In this document: positions 27,410 to 35,706 of the stretch, piece by piece
Layout: the number at the start of each line of letters is the position of its first letter
Numbering within the stretch: the first letter of the stretch is position 1
Assembly: GCF_002078175.1 (NCBI RefSeq)
Contig: NZ_MWFK01000001.1
Span: 1,302,001-1,366,000, forward strand
DNA length: 64,000 nucleotides
From: Streptomyces sp. M41(2017)
GTDB taxonomy: Bacteria; Actinomycetota; Actinomycetes; Streptomycetales; Streptomycetaceae
Direction of reading: 5' to 3'
Notes under the pieces: generated by a model
What the model saw: the letters and a program-made list of their open reading frames with translations, nothing else
Told to the model about the DNA's origin: nothing
Databases searched by the model: none
Translations under genes and position numbers: made by a program

Positions 27410-28383
27410 GTCACCGCTCCCGTCAACTCGACCTCTGTGCCGGGCTGTTCGACCGCCGCTCCGGCCTCCGGGCTCCGGTGCCCGTGCCGCCGCGGACCCG
27501 GTCGCGCGGGTCGCCCCCGACGTCGTACGGCGATCAGGGCGACCAGTGCCGCCAGGACGGCGCCCGCTCCGGCTGGCGCCCACCACGGCACGAACCGGGC
27601 GGACGCGGTCGCCGTGCCGCGCGCCCCGCCCTCCGCGGTCACCGTCAGCCGCACGTCGACCGCGTCGAGGACCGGCGGGTCGGTCCACGGTTCGTGGAGC
27701 GTGACGCGGCGGCCGGGGAGGAGGCCGACGGGCAGGGTGCGCGGGGCGCGGTCCAGTACACGGCCGAGGACACCGTCCGCGTGCACGGCCAGGCGCGGGG
27801 TGAGGACCGTGGTGCCGCGGTTGACCAGTTGGTAGGAGATCTGGCCGCCGTGCACCCGGACGTGTTCGACGGTCAGGGCCGACAGGGCGGGTCCGGCCAC
27901 CCTCAGCTGGACCCGGACCGCCGCGGTGCGGCCTCCCGCGCTCACGACGATCGCGCCGGGATGGTCGCCGGGCGCCGCGCCCGCCGGGACGGCGACGGTG
28001 AACGGCACGTCCGCGCGGGTGTGCGCGGGCACGCGGACGGACAGGGCGCGCACCGCCGTCCGCCGGCCGCCGGAGCGGTCGGCGAAGGCGATCCACGCGC
28101 CCGTGCCGGCGGCGCGGTCGCGCGCGGAGGTGCCGTCAGCGGTGTTGTCGGCGCCGCGCACCCGGACCGTGAGGGGCCTGCCGGCCGGATTGACCACGGA
28201 CACGGCGTCCTGGAGGACCGTGCCGGGCGCGCCCTCCGCGTACACGGAGGGCCGTCCGTCGGCCGCGCCGCCCGCGGCCGGGACGACGGACCAGCCCGGA
28301 GCGGCCTGGGCCGCCGGGGCCGCGCCGAGCAGCACCAGGGTCGTCAGGCCCAGCACGCGGGCGGCGGGGAGTGCGGAGGGCAT
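27406..28383 (-). CDS. Secreted, membrane-anchored protein resembling WxL-interacting (DUF916-type) proteins
   Basis: A 325-residue protein from ATG 28383 (GGAG 9 bases upstream). The signal peptide ends AAQA. Extracellular beta-rich domains include PGTVLQDAVSVVNPAGRPLTV, RVPAHTRADVPFTVAVPAG and GDHPGAIVVSAGG, patterns seen in DUF916/COG1470-type proteins. A C-terminal transmembrane helix (AGAGAVLAALVALIAV) and a basic cytoplasmic tail follow. In Firmicutes such proteins hold surface complexes together with WxL and LPxTG proteins. The family call is from pattern only and needs a profile search. Confidence 0.65.
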   Translation of the reverse strand: MPSALPAARVLGLTTLVLLGAAPAAQAAPGWSVVPAAGGAADGRPSVYAEGAPGTVLQDAVSVVNPAGRPLTVRVRGADNTADGTSARDRAAGTGAWIAFADRSGGRRTAVRALSVRVPAHTRADVPFTVAVPAGAAPGDHPGAIVVSAGGRTAAVRVQLRVAGPALSALTVEHVRVHGGQISYQLVNRGTTVLTPRLAVHADGVLGRVLDRAPRTLPVGLLPGRRVTLHEPWTDPPVLDAVDVRLTVTAEGGARGTATASARFVPWWAPAGAGAVLAALVALIAVRRRGRPARPGPRRHGHRSPEAGAAVEQPGTEVELTGAVT

Positions 28384-28413
28384 GCGGCGGCTCCAGGTCG
28401 TCGTGCGGGCAGG

Positions 28414-29145
28414 TCAGCGGCGTACCGCCTGATGCCTGCGGGTCAGCCACAGCGCGCCCGCCGCGCCCGCGAGCAGGACGGTGCCGCCGAGTGTGCCGAG
28501 GGCGATCGCGGAGTCCGCGGGGCCGGTCTGCGGAAGCTGCCCGCCGGAGTCCGAGCCGCCCTGGCTCCCCGAAGCCGAGGACCCCGAGGCGCCGGACGAG
28601 CCCGAGCCGGAGCCCGAACTCCCGCCCGCCGCCTTCACGTCGAGGGTCAGGGAGGGCTTCGGGTTGTTCGAGGGCGAGCAGGTGGTCGTGGTCCCGAGGG
28701 CCTTGATGGTGAGGACGCCCGCGGTGAAGGTGACCTTGCCGGACTTCTTCGGTGTGTACGTGCCGCTCAGGTCACTGATCTTGATGGGCGTGTTGGCGGG
28801 GATCGCGGCCGCGTTGGCCGGTCCGGTGACCGCCACGGTGCCGCTGTCGGCGCCGCCCACCTTGATGACGGCGCTGGGCGTCATGGCGCCCTTGCCGAGT
28901 TCGACCGGGCTGGAGGAGACGCCCTTCTGCCAGGACATCGTGAGCTTGTAGCCGCTGCCGCTCCTGACGCCCTTGATGTCGATGGGCGACACGGCGCTCT
29001 TGTCGCCGATCGGCGTCTTGCACTGGTAGTTGACGTCGACCACGGCGGCCTGGGCTGCCGGGGCGGCCATCAGCACCGCCGAGCCGGCCAGGGCCGCGGC
29101 GCACGCGAGCGCGGCGGTTCGTTTCTGGTACGTCCGGTACGACAC
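28414..29145 (-). CDS. Surface protein with LPQTG sorting signal
   Basis: A 243-residue exported protein. I choose GTG 29145 because GAGGGG lies about 8 bases upstream; GTG 29160 is possible. Signal peptide ALACAAALAGSAVLMAAPAAQA. One beta-rich domain runs from YQCKTPIGDK to ALGTTTTCSP and is clearly homologous to the second domain of the LAETG protein at the end of the operon. A Gly/Ser stalk precedes LPQTG, a hydrophobic helix and the tail RRHQAVRR. It is first in a four-gene operon; only 30 bases separate it from the DUF916-like gene. Two Cys in the domain could form a disulfide. Confidence 0.85.
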   Translation of the reverse strand: MSYRTYQKRTAALACAAALAGSAVLMAAPAAQAAVVDVNYQCKTPIGDKSAVSPIDIKGVRSGSGYKLTMSWQKGVSSSPVELGKGAMTPSAVIKVGGADSGTVAVTGPANAAAIPANTPIKISDLSGTYTPKKSGKVTFTAGVLTIKALGTTTTCSPSNNPKPSLTLDVKAAGGSSGSGSGSSGASGSSASGSQGGSDSGGQLPQTGPADSAIALGTLGGTVLLAGAAGALWLTRRHQAVRR

Positions 29146-29341
29146 GGGCCTGCCCCTCACTCCTGACGTCGTCCCCGACGGGACACGCGGCGAGATTTCC
29201 TGACGGAACATCAGATCGGCCGTCAAGGTACGCCCGGGGACTTGTGGAGGGAAGACAAAGTGCGCGCCGGATCCGTGGGGATCCGGCGCGCGGAGTGACG
29301 TACGGGGCGGGGGCGGAGGTGCGTGCGGAGGACGCCCCGCG

Positions 29342-29905
29342 TCAGGCGGGTGCGCCCAGCTCGGCCCACACGGTCTTGCCGGAGACTCCGGGGCTGCGGA
29401 CGACCCCCCAGTCCAGGCAGAGCCGCTGCACGATGAACATGCCGTGGCCGCCGGGGCGGCCGGCGCGGTGCGGGGTGCGGGGTGCGGGCTGGCCCGCGCC
29501 GCGGTCCGACACCTCGATGCGCAGCACCTTGTTGTCGACGGAGATCCGGAGTTCGTCCGGGCCCTCGGCATGCAGGCAGGCGTTCGTGACCAGCTCGGAG
29601 ACGACCAGCAGGACGTCCTCCGCGGCGGCACGCCGGTCGGCGCCCTCGGCGGGCAGCCAGCCCCAGGCGTACAGCGCCTGGCGGGCGAAGTCGCGGGCGA
29701 GCGGCACGACGCCGCTCTCGCCCTCCAAGCTCAGCCTGCGGGCCTGGCGGCCCGGAGGGGCCAGGACCGCACCGTCCGGAGTGGCTCCGTCGCCGGGCGG
29801 TCCGCCGTCCACGGGCGCCGTGTCGTCCACGGACGCCCCGGAAGCGCCGCCGTCGCCCGACTCAGGGCCGCGGTCGCCCGGCGGGCAAGGCCGGGTGGTG
29901 CTCAT
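29342..29905 (-). CDS. prsI: HATPase_c serine-kinase anti-sigma factor (RsbW/SpoIIAB-like)
   Basis: A 187-residue protein. The N-terminal ~55 residues are a disordered Gly/Asp/Pro region. The GHKL ATPase core follows: VLLVVSELVTNACLHAEG (N box), IEVSDRGAGQP (G1) and GGHGMFIVQRL (G2). In partner switching such kinases bind a SigB/F-type sigma factor or phosphorylate their STAS antagonist. Its neighbours are a STAS gene and a sigma gene, so the trio forms a module; I name it by synteny with S. coelicolor prsI-arsI-sigI, from memory. A 276-base gap separates it from the STAS gene. Confidence 0.8.
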   Translation of the reverse strand: MSTTRPCPPGDRGPESGDGGASGASVDDTAPVDGGPPGDGATPDGAVLAPPGRQARRLSLEGESGVVPLARDFARQALYAWGWLPAEGADRRAAAEDVLLVVSELVTNACLHAEGPDELRISVDNKVLRIEVSDRGAGQPAPRTPHRAGRPGGHGMFIVQRLCLDWGVVRSPGVSGKTVWAELGAPA

Positions 29906-30181
29906 CAGCGCTTCACCTCACCGATTCACCGGTTCACAATTCAAGACTCGGTACGCAGTACTCAGTACGGATGGATCAACGGCTTTCGCCGCTCGTGGGT
30001 CGGACGACTTTCGCCGCACCGGAGGCCGGCCCGCTCGCTGCCGACGCATCCAGGATGTCTCCTGCCCGACGGAACCGTCCGAACACCCACTTATTCGGCA
30101 CGGAAACTGTGACGCGGGTAACGCGCCGGTCACGCGGGGGCGACTGGGGCATAACGGCGACATGATCGACGGGCCGCCCGG

Positions 30182-30550
30182 TCAGTCGGCGAGAGCCGCT
30201 TCGAGCGTGTCGTGCACGGTGAAGACGGCCTCCGCCCCGGTGATCTCGAAGACCCGTGCGACCACCGGCTGCATCGCCGCCAGATGGACGCCGCCACCCG
30301 CGGCCTCGGCCTTCAGCCGGGCACCGAGCAGCACGTTCAGTCCGGTGGAGTCACAGAACTCCAGGCGCGAACAGTCGACGACGAGCCGTGCGTACCCCTT
30401 TTCGAGGCACCCTTCGAGTGGCTCACGCAACAAATCGGCCGTGTGGTGATCCAACTCACCCGCGGGGGTCACGACGGCACTAGTGCCCTCTTCCCGCACC
30501 TCGACAAGAAGCCGGCCAGACTGTGCGCTGCCGACCGTCCCGCGGTCCAT
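30182..30550 (-). CDS. arsI: STAS-domain anti-anti-sigma factor
   Basis: A 122-residue SpoIIAA/RsbV-type protein from ATG 30550. The phosphorylatable Ser68 lies in the standard FCDSTGLNVLLGA motif. LVVDCSRL and AVVTPAGELDHHTADLL complete the fold. Unphosphorylated, it would bind the anti-sigma kinase and free the sigma factor. A SigB/F-like promoter (GTTT-N14-GGGTGT) lies about 70 bases upstream, which suggests that the sigma factor turns on its own antagonist. The gene name is by synteny. Confidence 0.85.
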   Translation of the reverse strand: MDRGTVGSAQSGRLLVEVREEGTSAVVTPAGELDHHTADLLREPLEGCLEKGYARLVVDCSRLEFCDSTGLNVLLGARLKAEAAGGGVHLAAMQPVVARVFEITGAEAVFTVHDTLEAALAD

Positions 30551-30620
30551 GCCGTCTCTCTCCCGAGCGTCCGACTGCTGATGTATGCACTCGAACACTA
30601 CGCCTTCTCTACGTCACCTG

Positions 30621-30644
30621 ACACCCGAACAACCCCCCGCAAAC
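30621..30644 (-). promoter_or_regulatory. Candidate SigB/F-type promoter of the STAS gene
   Basis: On the minus strand GTTT (30644-30641), a 14-base spacer and GGGTGT (30626-30621) fit the general-stress consensus G-N-N-T, N14-16, GGGTAY with one mismatch. It is 71 bases before the STAS start. Recognition by the neighbouring sigma factor is inference. Confidence 0.4.
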
Positions 30645-30799
30645 GGACATTTCGCCACAGAAGGCACTTGCGACAAGTTCACAAAAGCGGGTAGGGCTAG
30701 AAGAGACACCTATCCGACCCGGCCGGCTTTGGAGGCGCCGCACACCGCAGTGCACGTATTGGCATCGGCGGCCATATGCCGAGAACGATGGAGGACACC

Positions 30800-31708
30800 A
30801 TGTCACCCCGGCTCGACGCATCGCATACCCAGACGGCGACGTCGACACCCTCTCCGGTCGGCCCGGAGCACCTCGAAGGACCCGGCACCGACGGACTCAC
30901 GGGGCTCGACGGCCTCCCGGAGATTCCCCCGTACGACGAGGTGGGGCCGGTGGACGCACGGGCCCTGTCCAAGACGCTCTTCGCGCGTCTCGAGTCCCTC
31001 GAAGAGGGCACGCACGACTACGCGTACGTCCGCAACACGCTCGTCGAGCTCACTCTCGCGCTCGTGAAGTTCGCCGCCTCCCGCTTCCGCTCGCGCAGCG
31101 AGCCCATGGAGGACATCATCCAGGTCGGCACGATCGGCCTGATCAAGGCGATCGACCGGTTCGAACTGAGCCGGGGCGTCGAGTTCCCCACCTTCGCCAT
31201 GCCAACCATCATCGGCGAGATCAAGCGGTTCTTCCGGGACACCTCCTGGTCGGTGCGGGTTCCCCGCCGGCTTCAGGAGCTCCGGCTCGACCTGGCCAAG
31301 GCGGGCGACGAACTCGCGCAGAAGCTGGACCGCGCTCCGACAGTGGGAGAGCTGGCGGAACGCCTCGGCATCAGCAACGACGAGGTCGTCGAAGGCATGG
31401 CCGCGTCCAACGCGTACACGGCCAGCTCGCTGGACGCCCAGCCCGAGGAGGACGACTCCGAGGGCGCGCTCGCGGACCGCATCGGCTACGAGGACAACGG
31501 ACTCGAAGGCATCGAGTTCGTGGAGTCCCTCAAGCCGCTGATCGCGGAACTCCCCCAGCGTGACCGGCAGATCCTCTCGCTGCGCTTCGTGGCGAACATG
31601 ACCCAGTCCGAGATCGGCGACGAGCTCGGCATCTCGCAGATGCATGTCTCCCGGCTCCTGTCGCGCACCCTCGTGCGACTCCGGAAGGGACTGACCGTCG
31701 AGGAATGA
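30800..31708 (+). CDS. sigI: SigB/F/G-family RNA polymerase sigma factor
   Basis: A 302-residue sigma factor. ATG 30800 has GGAGG 6 bases upstream, so the earlier ATGs at 30776 and 30788 are unlikely. It has the three regions of the stress/sporulation class: region 2 (EDIIQVGTIGLIKAIDRFEL, then FPTFAMPTIIGEIKRFFRD), region 3 (APTVGELAERLGISNDEVVEG) and region 4 (LPQRDRQILSLRFVANMTQ and GISQMHVSRLLSRTLVRLR). It is divergent from the STAS/anti-sigma pair that probably controls it. A 16-bp hairpin with a T-run ends the transcript. The name sigI is by synteny. Confidence 0.9.
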   Translation: MSPRLDASHTQTATSTPSPVGPEHLEGPGTDGLTGLDGLPEIPPYDEVGPVDARALSKTLFARLESLEEGTHDYAYVRNTLVELTLALVKFAASRFRSRSEPMEDIIQVGTIGLIKAIDRFELSRGVEFPTFAMPTIIGEIKRFFRDTSWSVRVPRRLQELRLDLAKAGDELAQKLDRAPTVGELAERLGISNDEVVEGMAASNAYTASSLDAQPEEDDSEGALADRIGYEDNGLEGIEFVESLKPLIAELPQRDRQILSLRFVANMTQSEIGDELGISQMHVSRLLSRTLVRLRKGLTVEE

Positions 31709-31741
31709 CAGGGCTTCGCGGCCCGTGTGGTCGCGCGCAAG

Positions 31742-31780
31742 GGAGCGGTCCGGCGCCATCGGCGCCGGACCGCTCCGTTT
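31742..31780. terminator. Intrinsic terminator between sigma factor and hutI
   Basis: Arms 31742-31757 and 31761-31776 pair perfectly (16 bp, ATC loop), followed by GTTTT. It lies between convergent genes. Confidence 0.9.
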
Positions 31781-31831
31781 TCCGCTCCTGTGCCGTCGCG
31801 CGCGCCGCCCCGGCCGCGTCCGGCGGCCGCC

Positions 31832-33007
31832 TCAGACCGCGCGGGCGCCGCGCCGCCAGACGGCGCTGACCAGCGGGACGCCGGGACGGTAGGCGAGGTG
31901 GACGTGGCTCGGGGCGTCCAGCAGGGTCAGGTCGGCGTACGCGCCGGGCGTGAGGCGTCCGATGTCGTCACGGCGCAGGGCCCGCGCGCCGCCCGCCGTC
32001 GCCGACCACAGGGCCTCGTCCGGCGTCATCCCCATGTCGCGCACCGCGAGGGCGACGCAGAACGGCACGGACGAGGTGAACGACGAGCCCGGGTTGCAGT
32101 CCGTGGACAGGGCGACCGTGACGCCCGCGTCGATCAGTCTGCGGGCGTCCGGCCACTCGGCACGGGTCGAGAACTCGGCGCCCGGCAGCAGCGTCGCCAC
32201 GGTGTTGCCGCTCGCGAGGGCGTCCACGTCCGCGTCCGTCAGATGGGTGCAGTGGTCGGCGCTCGCCGCGTCCAGCTCGACGGCGAGCCGGACGCCCGGA
32301 CCGTGGGTGAGCTGGTTGGCGTGGACGCGCGGGTGCAGGCCCTTCGCCCGGCCCGCCGTGAGGATCGCGCGCGCCTGGTCGCCGTCGAAGGCGCCCTTCT
32401 CGCAGAAGACGTCCACCCAACGGGCGTGGGGGGCGCAGGCGTCGAGCATCTCGCCGGTCACCAGGGCGACATAGGCGGCCGGGTCGTCGGCGAGGTCCGG
32501 CGACACGATGTGCGCGCCGAGGTAGGTGACCTCGTCGGTGTGCGCGGCGGCGATGCGCAGGGCGCGGGCCTCGTCGGGAACGGTCAGGCCGTAGCCCGAC
32601 TTGGTCTCCATGGTCGTGGTGCCCTGGCGGAGCGCCTCGTGGAGGTAGCGCGTGAGGTTCCGCTCCAGCTCCTCGTCGGAGGCGGCGCGGGTGGCGGCGA
32701 CGGTGGTGCGGATGCCGCCGGCGCTGTAGGCGCGCCCGGACATCCGGGCGTTGAACTCCTGGGTACGGTCGCCGGCGAAGACCAGGTGCGAGTGGGAGTC
32801 GACGAAGCCGGGGATCAGCGCGCGGCCTTCGGCGTCGAACCGGTGGTCGGCGGCGGGTGCTTGGGCGGCTTCCCCGGTCCACACGACACGGTCGCCCTCG
32901 ATGACGACGGCCGCGTCCTGGATCAGTCCGAGCGGGGATCCGTCGCCTCGGGAGGGATCGTTGGTGACCAGACTGGCGATGTTGGTGATGACGGTCGTGC
33001 TGCTCAT
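31832..33007 (-). CDS. hutI: Imidazolonepropionase
   Basis: A 391-residue amidohydrolase that opens imidazolone-propanoate to N-formimino-L-glutamate, the third step of histidine breakdown. Metal and substrate motifs: [71 protein letters not shown]. The length is standard. It is the last gene of the hut cluster, with a 120-base gap after hutF, and starts at ATG 33007. Confidence 0.95.
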   Translation of the reverse strand: MSSTTVITNIASLVTNDPSRGDGSPLGLIQDAAVVIEGDRVVWTGEAAQAPAADHRFDAEGRALIPGFVDSHSHLVFAGDRTQEFNARMSGRAYSAGGIRTTVAATRAASDEELERNLTRYLHEALRQGTTTMETKSGYGLTVPDEARALRIAAAHTDEVTYLGAHIVSPDLADDPAAYVALVTGEMLDACAPHARWVDVFCEKGAFDGDQARAILTAGRAKGLHPRVHANQLTHGPGVRLAVELDAASADHCTHLTDADVDALASGNTVATLLPGAEFSTRAEWPDARRLIDAGVTVALSTDCNPGSSFTSSVPFCVALAVRDMGMTPDEALWSATAGGARALRRDDIGRLTPGAYADLTLLDAPSHVHLAYRPGVPLVSAVWRRGARAV

Positions 33008-33127
33008 GGCGTCCTCAGGGGTGGCGGGACTGCGGGTGGGGGACTGCGAACGAGGGGGCCGGGGGCGCCGGGGGCCCGGGGGGCCACCGGCCGCTGCCGG
33101 GCGATGGGCCCCGCCGTCCGGCTCCGG

Positions 33128-34486
33128 TCAGGCGCGCAGGGCCTCGACGGCGTCCGCGAGCGCCGTCGGCACGTCCGGTACGAGGGTGTGCGCGCCGTCG
33201 CGCACGATGTGGCGGCCCGCGACGACCGTGTGCCGGACATCGGCCGCGGTGGCCGCGAAGACGGCGGTCTCGGCGCCGAGGCGCGGCACCGGTCCCGCCG
33301 TTCTGACCGAGTCGAGGGCGATCGTCGTGAAGTCGGCGAGCGCGCCGGTCTCGATGCTGCCCGCGTCGTCCCAGCCGAGGGCCGCGTGGCCGTCGGCGGA
33401 GGCGGCGCGCAGCAGGGCGGCGGCCGTCCAGTGACCGCGGGTGCGGGTGCGCAGCCGTTCGTTCAGCTCCATCGCGCGGGCCTCTTCGAGGAGGTCGATG
33501 ACGGCGTGGCTGTCGGAGCCGAGCGACAGGGGCGAGCCGGCGCGCTGGAGGGCCACGGCGGAACCGATGCCGTCCGCGAGGTCGCGTTCGGTGGTCGGGC
33601 ACATGCAGGTGCCGGTGCCGGAGCCGCCGAGGAGGGCGACGTCCTGGTCCGTGAGGTGGGTGTTGTGGACCCCGGTGGTGCGCGGGCCGAGGACGCCGTG
33701 GTCGGCGAGGAGCTGGGCGGGCGTGCGGCCGTGGGCGGCGCGGCAGGCCTCGTTCTCGGCGGTCTGCTCGGACAGGTGCACGTGGAGCGGGGCGCGCCGT
33801 TCCTCGGCCCAGCGCGCGACCGTGGCCAGTTCGCCGGCGGGCACGGCCCGTACGGAGTGGATCGCCGCGCCGATCCGGGCGTGATCCTGGTCCTTGAGGA
33901 GTGAGGCGCGTTCCGCCCAGGCTTCGGCGGTGCCGTCGGAGAAGCGGAGTTGGTGCTGGTTGGGCGGCTGGCCGAAGGCGGAGGAGAGGTAGGCCGTGTC
34001 GAGCAGGGTGATGCGGATGCCGGCGTCCGCGGCGGCGGCGACGAGTGCCTCGCCCATGGCGTTCGGGTCGGCGTAGCGGGTGCCGCCGTGGGCGTGGTGG
34101 ACGTAGTGGAACTCTCCGACGGCGGTGACTCCGGCGAGCGCCATCTCCGCGTACACCGCGCGGGCCAGGGCGTGGTAGGTCTCCGGGGTCAGCCGGTCGG
34201 CGAAGGAGTACATGATCTCGCGCCAGGTCCAGAAGGTGCCGGAGCCGACCTGGACGGTGCCGCGCAGGGCACGGTGGAAGGCGTGCGAGTGGGCGTTGGC
34301 GAGGCCGGGGAGGGTGAGTCCGCGGAGGATCTCGGCGCCGGGCGGCGGGGTGTCGACGCCGGTGCGGACCTCGGTGACGCGGCCGTCCTGGCCGGCCCCG
34401 GAGCCGCCGGTGGACACGGTCACGGTGACGCCCGGCTCGACGTGGGTGTCGAGCCAGGCGTGTTCCAGCCAGTACGTCTGCGTCAC
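33128..34486 (-). CDS. hutF: Formimidoylglutamate deiminase
   Basis: A 452-residue amidohydrolase that converts N-formimino-L-glutamate to N-formyl-L-glutamate and ammonia. Motifs: LPGLANAHSHAFHRALRG, FWTWREIMYSFADRL, VGEFHYVHH, LHVHLSEQTAEN, CMCPTTERDLADGIG and LGSDSHAVIDLLEEAR. GTG 34486 overlaps the stop of the M20 gene as GTGA, so the two are coupled. The next step needs an N-formylglutamate deformylase; no hutG is present here, but an M20 amidohydrolase is. Confidence 0.94.
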   Translation of the reverse strand: MTQTYWLEHAWLDTHVEPGVTVTVSTGGSGAGQDGRVTEVRTGVDTPPPGAEILRGLTLPGLANAHSHAFHRALRGTVQVGSGTFWTWREIMYSFADRLTPETYHALARAVYAEMALAGVTAVGEFHYVHHAHGGTRYADPNAMGEALVAAAADAGIRITLLDTAYLSSAFGQPPNQHQLRFSDGTAEAWAERASLLKDQDHARIGAAIHSVRAVPAGELATVARWAEERRAPLHVHLSEQTAENEACRAAHGRTPAQLLADHGVLGPRTTGVHNTHLTDQDVALLGGSGTGTCMCPTTERDLADGIGSAVALQRAGSPLSLGSDSHAVIDLLEEARAMELNERLRTRTRGHWTAAALLRAASADGHAALGWDDAGSIETGALADFTTIALDSVRTAGPVPRLGAETAVFAATAADVRHTVVAGRHIVRDGAHTLVPDVPTALADAVEALRA

Positions 34487-35706
34487 CTGCAGGCCAGCCC
34501 TTCGAGTACGTCGGCGAGTGCGGTCACCCCGGCCACGCAGTCGTCCTCGGCGGCGAACTCGGCCGGGGAGTGCGAGACACCGGTGGGGTTGCGTACGAAC
34601 AGCATGGCGGTCGGGACGGTGCCGGAGAGGATTCCCGCGTCGTGTCCGGCGCCGGTGCCGAGTACGGGCACGGCGAGGGCGGCGTCGCGTTCCTTGCCGA
34701 GGATGCGGGCGAGTTCGTCGCGCAGGGCGTGCTCGAACTCGACGACGGGGGTGAACGACTCGCGGACGACGTCGAGTTCGACGCCCTGCTCCTCGGCGTG
34801 GGCCCGGGCCGCCTTCTCGATGCCGGTGACCACGGTGTCGAGGGTGGCCTGGTCGGCGGCGCGGGAGTCGAGCCAGCCGCGGACCAGGGAGGGGATGGCG
34901 TTGACGCCGTTCGGTTCGACGGAGATCTTGCCGAACGTGGCGACGGCACCGGCGAGCCGCGCCTCCTGCCGGGCGCTGAGCACGGTCTCCGCGTACGACA
35001 GCATCGGGTCGCGGCGGTCCACGAGCCGGGTGGTGCCCGCGTGGTTGGCCTCGCCGCGGAAGTCGAAGCGCCAGCGGCCGTGCGGCCAGATGGCGCTGGC
35101 GATGCCGACCTGGTCGCCGCCGATGTCGAGGGCGCGGCCCTGCTCGACGTGGAGTTCGACGAAGGCGCCGATCCGGCCGAGCCGTTCGGGGTCGGGGCCG
35201 ATGGCGGCGGGGTCGTACCCGGCGCGCTCCATGGCCTGGGGGAGGGTGATGCCGTCGGCGTCGGTGAGGCGGTGCGCCTGCTCGACGGTGAGCTGTCCGG
35301 CGGCGAGCCGGGAGCCGACGCAGGCGAGCCCGAAGCGGGCGCCCTCCTCGTCGCCGAAGTTGACGATGGCGAGCGGCTTGGTGAACCGCGCGCCGCGGGC
35401 GCGGAGTTCGTCGAGCGCGGCGAAGGAGGAGACGACGCCGAGGGGGCCGTCGAAGGCTCCGCCGTCGGGGACGGAGTCGAGGTGCGAGCCCGTGACCACG
35501 GCGTCGCCCGCGGCGGGGTCGCCCAGCCAGGCCCACTGGTTGCCGTTGCGGTCGAGTTCGCAGGTGAGCCCGCGGGACTCGGCCTGCTGCCGGAACCAGG
35601 CGCGGCAGTCGGTGTCGGCGCCGGTCCAGGCGAACCGGCGGTAGCCGCCGGAGGCGGAGCTGCGGCCGATCGGCAGCAGCTCCGCCCACATGCTGTGGAA
35701 GGTCAC
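34483..35706 (-). CDS. M20-family amidohydrolase (allantoate/N-carbamoyl amino acid hydrolase type)
   Basis: A 407-residue dinuclear-metal amidase. Motifs in order: [19 protein letters not shown] (first ligands), [10 protein letters not shown] (catalytic Glu pair), [49 protein letters not shown] and GVSHSPAEF. By homology it would be annotated as allantoate amidohydrolase or N-carbamoyl-L-amino acid hydrolase, which cleave N-acyl-type groups. It is sandwiched between hutU and hutF with GTGA overlaps on both sides, which suggests a role in histidine breakdown, possibly N-formyl-L-glutamate deformylation (inference). Confidence 0.9.
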   Translation of the reverse strand: MTFHSMWAELLPIGRSSASGGYRRFAWTGADTDCRAWFRQQAESRGLTCELDRNGNQWAWLGDPAAGDAVVTGSHLDSVPDGGAFDGPLGVVSSFAALDELRARGARFTKPLAIVNFGDEEGARFGLACVGSRLAAGQLTVEQAHRLTDADGITLPQAMERAGYDPAAIGPDPERLGRIGAFVELHVEQGRALDIGGDQVGIASAIWPHGRWRFDFRGEANHAGTTRLVDRRDPMLSYAETVLSARQEARLAGAVATFGKISVEPNGVNAIPSLVRGWLDSRAADQATLDTVVTGIEKAARAHAEEQGVELDVVRESFTPVVEFEHALRDELARILGKERDAALAVPVLGTGAGHDAGILSGTVPTAMLFVRNPTGVSHSPAEFAAEDDCVAGVTALADVLEGLACR

